From: a virus
DNA length: 26,085 nucleotides
Virus record (IMG/VR): IMGVR_UViG_3300012039_000025
Span: 1-26,085 of that record
Reading direction: 5' to 3' (one strand)
A program made the translations under genes and the position numbers. How positions within the stretch are numbered: the first letter of the stretch is position 1; each line of letters begins with the position of its first letter. Under the pieces are notes generated by a model. The model searched no databases. It had not been told where the DNA came from and saw only the letters and a program-made list of their open reading frames with translations. Shown piece after piece: positions 13,933 through 21,075 of this stretch.

Positions 13933-14513
13933 TGTTCGTTAATATTCGCGGCACCAACGGCTCAGGAAAGACGACTCTTGCTCGAAAGTTTCTCGAGCAA
14001 GCGGTTAGGGTGCTGGACCTAGGACCGCTTATCTGCCCTTTAAGTGGGAAGTCGGTTATCATCCCAGGGCACGTGACTGGGGATGGGATCTGTGTGATTG
14101 GCAGCTATAAGATGATGTCCGGTGGTCTTGATTCAATCAAGAGCACCGACACCCAAAGGGACGCCATCCGTCTTGCAGTCAAAACAGATGGCGTTAAGCA
14201 CGTCCTCGCGGAAGGAGCTCTTGCCTCCGGTCTTTTCTCCTCGTGGTACGAATTCGCTGCTGAATTTCCGACCACCTGGGCTTACCTCGAAACTTCTCCT
14301 GAAGAGTGTGTCAAAAGGATCTACGCCAGGAACGGTGGCAAGGCCTTCCAAGAGAAGAATGTTCGTCACAAGCATGACGCCGTTCGCTCAACGAGGCGGA
14401 AGGCGATGCAGAGCCAACGAGTCAAGGTTCTAGATCTTCCAGCAGGTCAAGAGTATCAGACGCTCGTGAAGTATCTCTGGGACTGTGAGATGGCGGTCAA
14501 TGCTCTACCCTGA
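13932..14513 (+). CDS. 5-hydroxymethyl-dU DNA kinase (HMUDK)-like P-loop kinase
   Basis: A 193-residue P-loop kinase: MFVNIRGTNGSGKTTLARKF carries Walker A (GTNGSGKT, residues 7-14), IGSYKMMSGGLDSIKSTD is a family-typical substrate region, and HVLAEGALAS is the Walker B-like strand. LETSPEECVKRIYARNGGK is the lid region with arginines. This pattern matches phage kinases that phosphorylate 5-hydroxymethyl-uracil already in DNA, the activating step of thymidine hypermodification. ATG 13932 follows GAGGAAA by about 7 nt and overlaps the upstream stop (ATGA); an in-frame GTG three bases earlier is less likely. The neighbours on both sides are the expected next enzymes. Confidence 0.8.
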   Translation: MFVNIRGTNGSGKTTLARKFLEQAVRVLDLGPLICPLSGKSVIIPGHVTGDGICVIGSYKMMSGGLDSIKSTDTQRDAIRLAVKTDGVKHVLAEGALASGLFSSWYEFAAEFPTTWAYLETSPEECVKRIYARNGGKAFQEKNVRHKHDAVRSTRRKAMQSQRVKVLDLPAGQEYQTLVKYLWDCEMAVNALP

Positions 14514-15417
14514 ACCGCTCTGGTACTGGATGACGGAGCGTGAGAAAATCCGTCAAAACCGAATGGCAGGAATACGCCCTCCGTTTACGCAGGACGTTAT
14601 CTTGCAGACCTTTAAGTTCTGCAATGTGTTCCGGGAGCATGATCGCGTTACGACTTGGATCCGTGAAAACATTCGAGAGCCCTATGACAAGCATCCAAAT
14701 TTGTTTGTGATGCTCGGCATGGCTAGAATCTACAACCTCCCAGAGACACTTCAAGCTCTCATTGACGGTGGACCTGAGACGTGGCCGGTTATCTCGCGCG
14801 CTTTTGATTCTCGCGCCGTTACGAAACTGACGCAGGAGCGTAAGGATCAAGGTCGTAAGATCTATACGGGTGCCTACATGATTAGCGCACCGAGCAGCCC
14901 AAGTAACCTGTGGTTCGGCCAGTCGAAGCAGGCCTACATCGCAGAAGGAGTGGTTGGTGGCCTCTTCGCAAGGCGACGCGACTGCCCATTCCGTCATTCT
15001 AGCGACTCTCCGCTTCCACTTGAAGGTGCTTGGTCCTGGATGCGTACGAATAAGCTTCTTGGGTGGGGACCGTTCATGTCCTATGAGCTTGTTACGGACG
15101 CTCGATGGACCTCTCTCCTCCGTTGTTCGCCCGACATTGACTCCTGGGCTAATGCAGGTCCTGGAGCCATCAGAGGGCTCCGTCGGCTCCTACGAGAGGA
15201 CGGCCGTCTACGGGGAGTACCCTCGCCCACGGTCTCTAGAGCCGAGGCTCTACCGCTTATGCAGAGGCTCTTAGAGGAGGCCCCCCGGAACCTTCCTAGG
15301 TGGTTCCCACGTCTCGAAATGCGGGATATCCAGCATAGTCTCTGTGAGGTTGATAAATATCTCAGAGTGAAGCACGGAGAGGGAAGACCACGTTCTGTGT
15401 TCCATGGAGCAGCATGA
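14500..15417 (+). CDS. Alpha-glutamyl/putrescinyl thymine pyrophosphorylase-like protein
   Basis: A 305-residue helical protein of the DNA-glycosylase-like fold class used in thymidine hypermodification (aGPT-Pplase clade 2). Marks: MTEREKIRQNRMAG, PPFTQDVILQTFKFCNVFRE with HDRVTTWIRENIRE, KIYTGAYMIS, GWGPFMSYELVTDARW, and the C-terminal CEVDKYLRVKHGEGRPRS. The family is predicted or shown to displace pyrophosphate from activated hydroxymethyl-uracil and attach an amino acid or polyamine. ATG 14500 lies 14 bp inside the kinase gene. An in-frame GTG at 14485 and ATG 14531 are alternatives; the family match begins near the latter. Its C-terminal third is rich in Arg and Leu. Confidence 0.75.
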   Translation: MLYPEPLWYWMTEREKIRQNRMAGIRPPFTQDVILQTFKFCNVFREHDRVTTWIRENIREPYDKHPNLFVMLGMARIYNLPETLQALIDGGPETWPVISRAFDSRAVTKLTQERKDQGRKIYTGAYMISAPSSPSNLWFGQSKQAYIAEGVVGGLFARRRDCPFRHSSDSPLPLEGAWSWMRTNKLLGWGPFMSYELVTDARWTSLLRCSPDIDSWANAGPGAIRGLRRLLREDGRLRGVPSPTVSRAEALPLMQRLLEEAPRNLPRWFPRLEMRDIQHSLCEVDKYLRVKHGEGRPRSVFHGAA

Positions 15418-15418
15418 C

Positions 15419-15682
15419 ATGGAAGAGAATGGAGTAAGACTTAGCGATTACGTTAAGCAGCAATTCCTTGAAGGCAAATTCCCAGCAGAAGGGGAATTTG
15501 TCGGAAATGTCAGAATTACGGTTCAAGATACTTACAAAAGAAAGTGTCTTCTAGTCGAAGTTGTTGACGAGAAAGGTAACCCCCTTTTGTCATTCGTTTC
15601 GAGATTACTAATGAACGGGGAGTACCTCCTGTTCCCTTCAGACTGGAAGTTCAGAATTCCGTTTAAACTCACTACCACTTAG
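15419..15682 (+). CDS. Small hypothetical protein
   Basis: An 87-residue protein, MEENGVRLSDYVKQQFLEG at the N-terminus, then a beta-rich segment (GNVRITVQDTYKRKCLLVEVV). No family recognised. I chose ATG 15419 because GGAG (15406-15409) is at a proper distance. ATG 15404 in the same frame lacks a ribosome binding site. It starts 2 nt after the preceding stop and probably belongs to the hypermodification operon. A 9-bp perfect hairpin (15475-15483 with 15492-15500) lies inside. Confidence 0.55.
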   Translation: MEENGVRLSDYVKQQFLEGKFPAEGEFVGNVRITVQDTYKRKCLLVEVVDEKGNPLLSFVSRLLMNGEYLLFPSDWKFRIPFKLTTT

Positions 15683-15691
15683 GAGAACCCA
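15664..15691 (+). promoter_or_regulatory. Candidate -10 and GAACCCA leader before TS homologue
   Basis: TAAACT (15664-15669) equals the -10 of P1. GAACCCA (15685-15691) begins 16 nt later and abuts ATG 15692; with the preceding AGGA it forms the ribosome binding region, as at 4577-4586. No -35 octamer is visible 17 bp upstream, so promoter activity is uncertain, but the leader is clear. Confidence 0.4.
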
Positions 15692-16741
15692 ATGTACGTC
15701 TTCCAAGGAAGGAATGCACAACAGATCCTTCCGCGTGTTGCCCAGCACATGAAGCTGTACGGCGTGGAACGCGAAAGCCGGAACGGGAAGGTGAAGGTCT
15801 TCCCGTATCCAGTCACAACGGTATACGAGCGGCCGCAAGAACGTGTTATCTTTTCGAAAAGCAGAAAAGCTAACCCGTTCTTTCACTTCTTCGAAGCTCT
15901 CTGGATGCTGGATGGGCGTAAGGACGTATCCTGGATCGAGTTCTACAACTCGACCTTCGGCCAGTTCAGCGACGATGGACTGACGTTCAACGGCGCTTAT
16001 GGTGCTCGTTGGCGCAGCCATTTTGGTTATGACCAACTAGAACGTATCGCCAGCGCCCTAGCTGAGCATAAGGACGACCGTCGTCAAGTTCTCACAATGT
16101 GGGACGCTCGATTGGACCTGGGCCTTGCCAGCAAGGATGTGCCGTGCAATACGCACTGTTACTTCCAGGTTGGGACGTCTGGATCGTTGGACCTGTTCGT
16201 TTCGAATAGGTCCAACGACATGATCTGGGGAACCTACGGCTCAAACGTAGTTCACTTTTCTATGCTGTTAGAATTTATGGCCACGCGCATCGGCGTGCCG
16301 GTTGGAAAGTATTACCAGGTCTCGATGAACACGCACATCTACGAGCGGCACTTTTCGTTGCTGAATGACTTACCTTCAGAGGTAGGTCTATTCGGCGATG
16401 AGAAAACCTGGAAGACTAGCAAGATTAAGGAGACGGATCCATACGTTGTGCGTCCTGGCGAAATCATTTCCATGGTGAAGAATGGGGAGTCAGCTTCTGA
16501 CTGGCGCAACGACCTCAGCCAGTTCATGAAGAACGAGCCTTCAATCTACGTGACTCGATTCTTTAATGAAGTTGCATCTCCTCTCAGAGCAGCCTGGGCT
16601 CTATTTAAGAAAAAGAGCGAGGACCGCTTCGATAGCGCTCTTGAAGCGCTAGGACGGTGCGCAGCGTCTGATTGGGCTCTTGCGTGCAGGGACTTCATTC
16701 ACGAAAGGAGAGCCAATGCTGTCACCAGAAAAGAAGGCTGA
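15692..16741 (+). CDS. Thymidylate synthase homologue, probable dUMP hydroxymethylase
   Basis: A 349-residue thymidylate synthase superfamily protein. The nucleophile loop DVPCNTHCYFQV, the phosphate/nucleotide segment SNRSNDMIWGTYGSNVV and the YQVSMNTHIYERH strand align with TS and dCMP/dUMP hydroxymethylases. The asparagine kept in GSNVV points to a uracil substrate. The family uses methylene-tetrahydrofolate; with water instead of hydride as final acceptor it yields 5-hydroxymethyl-dUMP. The choice of dUMP hydroxymethylase over true TS rests on the neighbouring kinase, transferase and pyrophosphorylase genes, not on a residue I can prove diagnostic. AGGAGAACCCA gives the start at ATG 15692. 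The last 26 bp overlap the HD gene. A 16-bp hairpin sits over the catalytic region (16184-16218). Confidence 0.85.
   Translation: MYVFQGRNAQQILPRVAQHMKLYGVERESRNGKVKVFPYPVTTVYERPQERVIFSKSRKANPFFHFFEALWMLDGRKDVSWIEFYNSTFGQFSDDGLTFNGAYGARWRSHFGYDQLERIASALAEHKDDRRQVLTMWDARLDLGLASKDVPCNTHCYFQVGTSGSLDLFVSNRSNDMIWGTYGSNVVHFSMLLEFMATRIGVPVGKYYQVSMNTHIYERHFSLLNDLPSEVGLFGDEKTWKTSKIKETDPYVVRPGEIISMVKNGESASDWRNDLSQFMKNEPSIYVTRFFNEVASPLRAAWALFKKKSEDRFDSALEALGRCAASDWALACRDFIHERRANAVTRKEG
16184..16218. repeat. Intragenic hairpin, 16 bp, 3-nt loop
   Basis: TCGTTGGACCT (16184-16194) pairs with 16208-16218; a G-U pair and TTCG/CGAA extend it to a TTT loop (16200-16202). It precedes the conserved RSND codons of the TS homologue. 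A second short hairpin with one G-U (16367-16375 with 16380-16388) lies downstream. Confidence 0.9.
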
Positions 16742-17252
16742 GAAGCTCCTCTTTCTAAGAGAAGCGGGTGCTGTGGAACGGTCACATGCGTGTCCGCATC
16801 ACGGATCGTATAGCATCGCCCAGCACTCGTTCCAAATGGCAATGATCGTTCTAACGTATCACCCGTCACCTTCCTTAGCGGTGCTTGAAGCTGTGCTTCT
16901 TCACGATGTCCACGAGAGGGTGACGGGTGATATTCCGGCTCCAGCACGGTGGTCCTCTCCTGAGCTAAAGGAAGCAGAGCATGGTCTACGGGATCTCCTT
17001 CGGAAGAAGCACGAGATCATGCTTGAACTTCCTGCAGACGAGAAGGCTTGGCTTAACTCAGCCGACCGCCTCGAGCTATTCCTCTGGGCAAGGGACCAGC
17101 TAGCCTTTGGTAATCGCCATATTGAAGGAATCATCGAAGAGCTCAAAAGCTGGTTTCGTGAGAGCTGGTCTCGCGTCCCAGACGAATTGAAGCCAGTCGT
17201 AAAGTCCTTGACGGACATGACGACATGGAAGAGGGGGAGCGATCGACCGTGA
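16716..17252 (+). CDS. HD-domain 5'-deoxynucleotidase (YfbR-like)
   Basis: A 178-residue HD-domain phosphohydrolase. Metal-binding residues lie in SIAQHSFQMA (His), LLHDVHERVTGDIPAPARW (His-Asp) and LNSADRLELFLWA (Asp), the arrangement of YfbR-type nucleotidases that dephosphorylate deoxynucleoside monophosphates. GAAAGGAG precedes ATG 16716, within the end of the TS-homologue gene. In phages that replace thymine, dTMP must be removed and dUMP kept, so this enzyme may clear dTMP or tune dUMP; that is inference from context. It is followed by a GTGA overlap with the next gene. A long-range 14-bp inverted repeat (16857-16870 with 16919-16932) lies inside. Confidence 0.75.
   Translation: MLSPEKKAEKLLFLREAGAVERSHACPHHGSYSIAQHSFQMAMIVLTYHPSPSLAVLEAVLLHDVHERVTGDIPAPARWSSPELKEAEHGLRDLLRKKHEIMLELPADEKAWLNSADRLELFLWARDQLAFGNRHIEGIIEELKSWFRESWSRVPDELKPVVKSLTDMTTWKRGSDRP
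16857..16932. repeat. Intragenic inverted repeat, 14 bp, 48-nt loop
   Basis: TATCACCCGTCACC (16857-16870) is the exact complement of 16919-16932; the second arm lies in the HD-motif codons of the nucleotidase gene. Confidence 0.9.
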
Positions 17253-17578
17253 GCGACTACATCGACCATCTTTCTGAGATCGGCGCGGAAGATGCCGCTG
17301 GATTGAAAAAGGCCCAAGAGTCGTATGGGGACTCCTGGAAGAAGCGTGGCGGTACTGGTGCCTTCATGATGCTGGCCAGAAAGATGGACAGATTGGAACT
17401 TCAAGCAAAGAATTTCAATTATGACATCTTTGTTGCGATTGAAGAAGATACCCGTGCCGAAGGGATCATCGACGACATCCGCGACCTTCGTCGCTACCTG
17501 ATGCTCGTCGAGGCAGAGATGCGCGCCCAGGGAGCGATGTCGGCCAAGTCAACGCATCGGGATAACTCTAATGCCTGA
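17249..17578 (+). CDS. Small conserved phage protein, DUF1599/Nmad-like
   Basis: A 109-residue helical protein. SYGDSWKKRGGTGAFMMLARK followed by MDRLELQ and EGIIDDIRDLRRYLMLVEAEM resembles small all-helical proteins (DUF1599, 'nucleotide modification associated') found with phage nucleotide-modification genes. The assignment is from motif memory only. GTG 17249 overlaps the upstream stop (GTGA) and has GAGGGGGAG upstream; an ATG at 17225 would sit before that ribosome binding site. Possibly a nucleotide-binding or nucleotide-pool protein in the MazG-like manner. Confidence 0.55.
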   Translation: MSDYIDHLSEIGAEDAAGLKKAQESYGDSWKKRGGTGAFMMLARKMDRLELQAKNFNYDIFVAIEEDTRAEGIIDDIRDLRRYLMLVEAEMRAQGAMSAKSTHRDNSNA

Positions 17579-18119
17579 ATTCAGCCACGTGATGATCGAC
17601 CTGGAAACTCTAGGCCGCGCGCCCACCTCCGTCTTTCCGTCCCTGGGCTGGTGTGTCTTTGACCCGTTCTCGGATAGGATGGGAGACCAGGGTCAGGTTA
17701 ACATTAAAATTGACTCGGCTATCGGCTCTGGTCTAACAATGGACGGTGACACGATCGAATGGTGGATGGGGCAGACTGGCCAAGCCAGAGTAAACCTGTT
17801 CAAGTCACCACAGGCCATTGAAGAGGCGCTCTCCATCTTCTCTGAGATGTTTCGAACGCAAGTCGGCCCAGAGGCCCTCCTCTGGGCCAGCGCTCCTAGC
17901 TTTGACATCGCGATACTTGAGAACGCTTACTTTAAGCTTGGGTATGAACGACCCTGGAAGTACAACCATACTCGCTGCCTCCGAACGCTACGGGACATGG
18001 CAAGGATGAGAGCAATCGAAGTCCCTAAGATGGAAAACCCGCATGTTGCGCTCCTAGACGCAATCAATCAGGCGAAGGAAGTTCAGTTCATTTACAGCGC
18101 GCTAGGCGTGAAGCCGTGA
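17571..18119 (+). CDS. DEDD 3'-5' exonuclease (Rv2179c-like)
   Basis: A 182-residue exonuclease of the RNase T/DEDD superfamily. HVMIDLETLG gives the first Asp-Glu (residues 9-11), LLWASAPSFDIAILE the second Asp, and NPHVALLDAINQAKEV the His and final Asp of a DEDDh site. The start of the protein and its size fit the Rv2179c/phage exoribonuclease family, which degrades RNA or single-stranded DNA from the 3' end. ATG 17571 overlaps the upstream stop (ATGCCTGA). A perfect 10-bp hairpin (17865-17888) covers the codons for the GPEALLWA strand. Confidence 0.8.
   Translation: MPEFSHVMIDLETLGRAPTSVFPSLGWCVFDPFSDRMGDQGQVNIKIDSAIGSGLTMDGDTIEWWMGQTGQARVNLFKSPQAIEEALSIFSEMFRTQVGPEALLWASAPSFDIAILENAYFKLGYERPWKYNHTRCLRTLRDMARMRAIEVPKMENPHVALLDAINQAKEVQFIYSALGVKP
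17865..17888. repeat. Intragenic perfect hairpin, 10 bp, 4-nt loop
   Basis: GGCCCAGAGG (17865-17874) and its exact complement (17879-17888), with loop CCCT, lie inside the exonuclease gene. Confidence 0.9.
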
Positions 18120-18310
18120 AGAAGCTAGGCGACAAGGATCGGATGCCGTTTGGAAAGTATAACGGAAAGACCATGGAAGAGGTCCCAGCGGGATATCTTC
18201 TTTGGCTAGATACTGAGTTGGAGGAGCAAACTCTTCTTAACGAGGCGCAGCAAGCTGTTAGGGAGTACATTGACGACAACCGTTCGGTGCTCGAGAGCGA
18301 ATCGAAATGA
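18116..18310 (+). CDS. DUF3820 small protein
   Basis: A 64-residue protein. MPFGKYNGKTMEEVPAGYLLWL is the signature of DUF3820, a small family common in phages and bacteria next to DEDD exonucleases or polymerases. Function not established; it may bind nucleic acid. GTG 18116 overlaps the exonuclease stop (GTGA), and its own stop overlaps the polymerase start (ATGA), so exonuclease, DUF3820 and polymerase are probably made together. Confidence 0.8.
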   Translation: MKKLGDKDRMPFGKYNGKTMEEVPAGYLLWLDTELEEQTLLNEAQQAVREYIDDNRSVLESESK

Positions 18311-20226
18311 CGCTCCAGCATCCAATGTTTAAGCCTAAGATAGAATGGGCGCCACCCACGATGGCAAGTATGCCCTCGTGGGCGGGCGCAGGGAGGGTCT
18401 CAATTGACCTCGAAACGCGCGACGAAAAGCTCTCGAGTCTGGGCCCAGGGGTTAGGCGAGGTGCGTATATCGTTGGCATTGGATTTGCCATCGAAGACGG
18501 TCCTGCGCACTATCTACCGATCCGACATCTCGAAGGTGATAACCTCCCTGATGGGCAGGTTATTTCGTACTTCAAAAATCAAGCTAAAGTCTTTACAGGT
18601 GACTTGGCCGGCACTAATCTCCAATATGACCTTGACTACCTCCTCCAAGAGGGAATCGAGTTCAAACCGCGTTTCTTCCGCGACGTCCAAATCGCGGAGC
18701 CGATCCTCGACGAGCTCCAAGACTCTTACTCGCTGGATAGCATCGCCGGACGCTACGACCTCCCTGGTAAGGAAATGCGGACGATCTCAGACGCTGCATC
18801 GGCATACGGATTTGTTGGGTCCGAGTTCTGGCGTAACCTCTGGAAGCTCCCAGCACGATACGTCGCGGACTATTGCGTACAGGACGCACGCCTCCCCCTT
18901 ACTATTCTCAGGAAGCAAGAGTCTAAGATCGACGAAGAAGAGCTCTGGGAGATCTACAACCTCGAATCGAAGCTGATGCCCGTCCTCCTTCGCATGAAGA
19001 GGAGGGGGATCAGATTTAGTCCGGATCGTCTAGAGAGGGTGGAGAAATGGTCTCTAGAAGAAGAGACTAAAGCACTCGAGACGGTCCGGGCTGAAACCGG
19101 AGTCCGAATTCAACCCGGCGAATGCATGAAAGCTGAGTTGCTGGCGAGGGCGCTGAAAACGATTGGGGTTGAAGCACCTCTAACCGAAAAGACTCGTAAG
19201 CCTAGCATCGATAAAGAGTTCCTGGCTTCGGTGGATCACCCCGTCGCGCGCGCGTTGGAGCGCGCACGAAGAGTGAACAAAGTTCGTTCGACCTTTGTTG
19301 AGTCGATTCGTACGCACGCGATCGGGGATCGAGTGCATTGCGGCTTCAATCAGCTTAGGAGGGAGAAGGATGAAAAAGAAAGCTACGGGGAAGGTGCTCT
19401 TGCTGGGGCCGCTTACGGCAGAATATCTTCTGAACACCCGAACATGCAGCAACAACCTGCCAGGGATCCGGAGATCGGTCCACTCTGGCGCTCGATCTAT
19501 GTTCCGGAAGACGGTGAAAGTTGGGCAGTCCTTGATTTCTCTCAGCAGGAACCCCGAATTCTTACGCACGGTGCGGAGCTTGCTGGGTGCGTTGGAGCTT
19601 ACGAAGCCGCCGAGCGATACCGTAAAGATCCTTCAACAGACAATCACGCTATGCTTCGAGACATGCTTCGGTGGGAAGGTAAGACAGGACGAGATCGAGC
19701 TAAGAATATCTTCCTTGGGCTCTGTTACGGTATGGGGGAAGCAAAACTTTGTCGCCAGGTGGATCTCCCTACCAAGTGGGAGTATTCATCGAAGTACAAG
19801 AGAACGATCGAGGTTGCTGGGCCAGAAGGCAAAGCACTCCTCGATGAATTCAATCGTCTTGTGCCGTACCCCAGACAGCTCGCTCGCATCATTCAGCGCC
19901 TCGCAGACCAACGTGGATTCATTCGAACACTTGGCGGGAGACGGTGCCGGTTCCCACGCAAACAGGACGGCACCTTCGACTGGACGCACAAAGCGCTCAA
20001 TCGCTGGGTCCAAGGCTCGTCTGCGGATCAGGTAAAGATCAGTATGGTCCGTGCAGACGAAGCGGGCTATCAGCTTCGCCTGCAGGTTCACGATGAACTT
20101 GATCTCTCAGCACCTTGTAGGGAAAGTGTCGAGGGTCTAGCCGAAATCATGCGGAGCAGCCTCGACCTCAATGTCCCCTCGAAGGTGGACATTGAGGTCG
20201 GACCAAGTTGGGGGGAATGCAAGTGA
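18307..20226 (+). CDS. Family A DNA polymerase (PolA-type)
   Basis: A 639-residue replicative polymerase without the 5' nuclease domain. The 3'-5' proofreading domain has SIDLETRD (Exo I), GTNLQYDLDYL (Exo II) and YCVQDA (Exo III), all carboxylates present. The polymerase domain has motif A DFSQQEPRIL (near residue 409), motif B RDRAKNIFLGLCYG (462-475) and motif C LQVHDELDL (near 594). In motif B the residue equivalent to E. coli Phe762 is Leu (residue 470), the Leu762 class known from environmental phages and linked to slower or temperate replication. It should copy DNA containing hydroxymethyl-uracil. ATGA overlap upstream; the end overlaps the deaminase start (GTGA). A 14-bp hairpin lies just before the stop (20163-20200). 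Confidence 0.95.
   Translation: MTLQHPMFKPKIEWAPPTMASMPSWAGAGRVSIDLETRDEKLSSLGPGVRRGAYIVGIGFAIEDGPAHYLPIRHLEGDNLPDGQVISYFKNQAKVFTGDLAGTNLQYDLDYLLQEGIEFKPRFFRDVQIAEPILDELQDSYSLDSIAGRYDLPGKEMRTISDAASAYGFVGSEFWRNLWKLPARYVADYCVQDARLPLTILRKQESKIDEEELWEIYNLESKLMPVLLRMKRRGIRFSPDRLERVEKWSLEEETKALETVRAETGVRIQPGECMKAELLARALKTIGVEAPLTEKTRKPSIDKEFLASVDHPVARALERARRVNKVRSTFVESIRTHAIGDRVHCGFNQLRREKDEKESYGEGALAGAAYGRISSEHPNMQQQPARDPEIGPLWRSIYVPEDGESWAVLDFSQQEPRILTHGAELAGCVGAYEAAERYRKDPSTDNHAMLRDMLRWEGKTGRDRAKNIFLGLCYGMGEAKLCRQVDLPTKWEYSSKYKRTIEVAGPEGKALLDEFNRLVPYPRQLARIIQRLADQRGFIRTLGGRRCRFPRKQDGTFDWTHKALNRWVQGSSADQVKISMVRADEAGYQLRLQVHDELDLSAPCRESVEGLAEIMRSSLDLNVPSKVDIEVGPSWGECK
20163..20200. repeat. Intragenic perfect hairpin, 14 bp, 10-nt loop
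   Basis: CGACCTCAATGTCC (20163-20176) is the exact complement of 20187-20200, at the 3' end of the polymerase gene, just before the deaminase ribosome binding site (20210-20216). A role in translation coupling or mRNA processing is possible. Confidence 0.9.
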
Positions 20227-20675
20227 CAGATGGAACGTTCTACAAGTGGGACGAACGGTTTCTTAAGCTCGCGAAGGAGATCTCGAAATGGTCTAAGGAC
20301 CCCAGCACAAAAGTTGGCTGTGTGCTAACAGATCACAATAGGCACGTTATCTCAACAGGCTACAACGGATTCCCACCAGGGGTGGTCGATCGCCCAGAGT
20401 GGCTTGCAGACCGCGACACGAAGCTCCTGTTCACGATTCACGCGGAGATGAACGCGGTACTGCAAGCACGGAGAGACCTCCGTGGCTGTAACGTGTACGT
20501 CTCGGTCCCTTTCATCTGTAAGGAGTGCGCACGTAACTTGATCGGTGCTGGAGTTGGTCGAATCTGCGTTGCTGGCGGAGAAACCCCGACACGGTGGAAG
20601 GACGAATGGGAGAAGTCCCTAGAGATCTTCGGGGCCTCGACCGTTGAACTGATCGAAGAGTCCATCGATGTCTGA
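20223..20675 (+). CDS. dCMP deaminase
   Basis: A 150-residue zinc-dependent dCMP deaminase, converting dCMP to dUMP. Zinc and proton-shuttle residues are in TIHAEMNAVLQA (His, Glu) and VPFICKECARNLIGAG (Cys-x-x-Cys); the N-terminal DPSTKVGCV and GYNGFPPGV are family marks. GTG 20223 is chosen because GGGGGGA lies 6 nt upstream and the codon overlaps the polymerase stop (GTGA). ATG 20217 would abut the ribosome binding site. It would supply dUMP for the TS homologue at 15692. Confidence 0.9.
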   Translation: MTDGTFYKWDERFLKLAKEISKWSKDPSTKVGCVLTDHNRHVISTGYNGFPPGVVDRPEWLADRDTKLLFTIHAEMNAVLQARRDLRGCNVYVSVPFICKECARNLIGAGVGRICVAGGETPTRWKDEWEKSLEIFGASTVELIEESIDV

Positions 20676-21072
20676 ATCCCATATGCGCGGGATGGTTGTG
20701 AAGGCTCTCCATAACTTTCATGCCGTCGCGGTTGAGAATCCGATCTGGCCTGGGACACCAGATGTGAATTACTCGCTGGGGTGGATTGAGCTTAAAGAAC
20801 TTAAGGGTTGGCCAGAACAGGAGGACACTCCTGTTCTGATCGATCACTTCACCCAGGAGCAACGACTCTTCAGCAAGATGCGTGGGCGTGCTGGTGGGTC
20901 GTCCATCCTTATTCTTAAGGTCGGAAACGAATGGCTCTTCTTCAATGGTGAGCCGGTCTGGGAATCGGTGGGGAAGGTTTGTAAAGCAGATCTATTTTTG
21001 TACGCGCAAAAGTATTTTGCAAAGAACCCGAGCCTTGACGAACTCCGGGACGCTGTTCTGACCGTGTCGTAA
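20668..21072 (+). CDS. PD-(D/E)xK nuclease, VRR-NUC-like
   Basis: A 134-residue nuclease. WPGTPDVNYSLGWIELKELK contains the catalytic pattern G-x-P-D and E-x-K of phage VRR-NUC-like PD-(D/E)xK enzymes, followed by IDHFTQEQRLFSK and GGSSILILKVGNEWLFF. Phages use it for DNA processing in replication or recombination. ATG 20668 overlaps the deaminase stop by 8 nt; no strong ribosome binding site is seen. A perfect 11-bp hairpin lies directly after the ELK codons (20813-20838). Confidence 0.85.
   Translation: MSESHMRGMVVKALHNFHAVAVENPIWPGTPDVNYSLGWIELKELKGWPEQEDTPVLIDHFTQEQRLFSKMRGRAGGSSILILKVGNEWLFFNGEPVWESVGKVCKADLFLYAQKYFAKNPSLDELRDAVLTVS
20813..20838. repeat. Intragenic perfect hairpin, 11 bp, 4-nt loop
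   Basis: CAGAACAGGAG (20813-20823) and its exact complement (20828-20838), with loop GACA, lie inside the nuclease gene. Confidence 0.9.
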
Positions 21073-21075
21073 CCG

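Noticed and set aside
15692-16741. Plain thymidylate synthase annotation
   Set aside because: Possible by sequence alone, but the neighbouring hydroxymethyl-uracil kinase and transferase genes require a hydroxymethyl-dUMP source, so dUMP hydroxymethylase is preferred.
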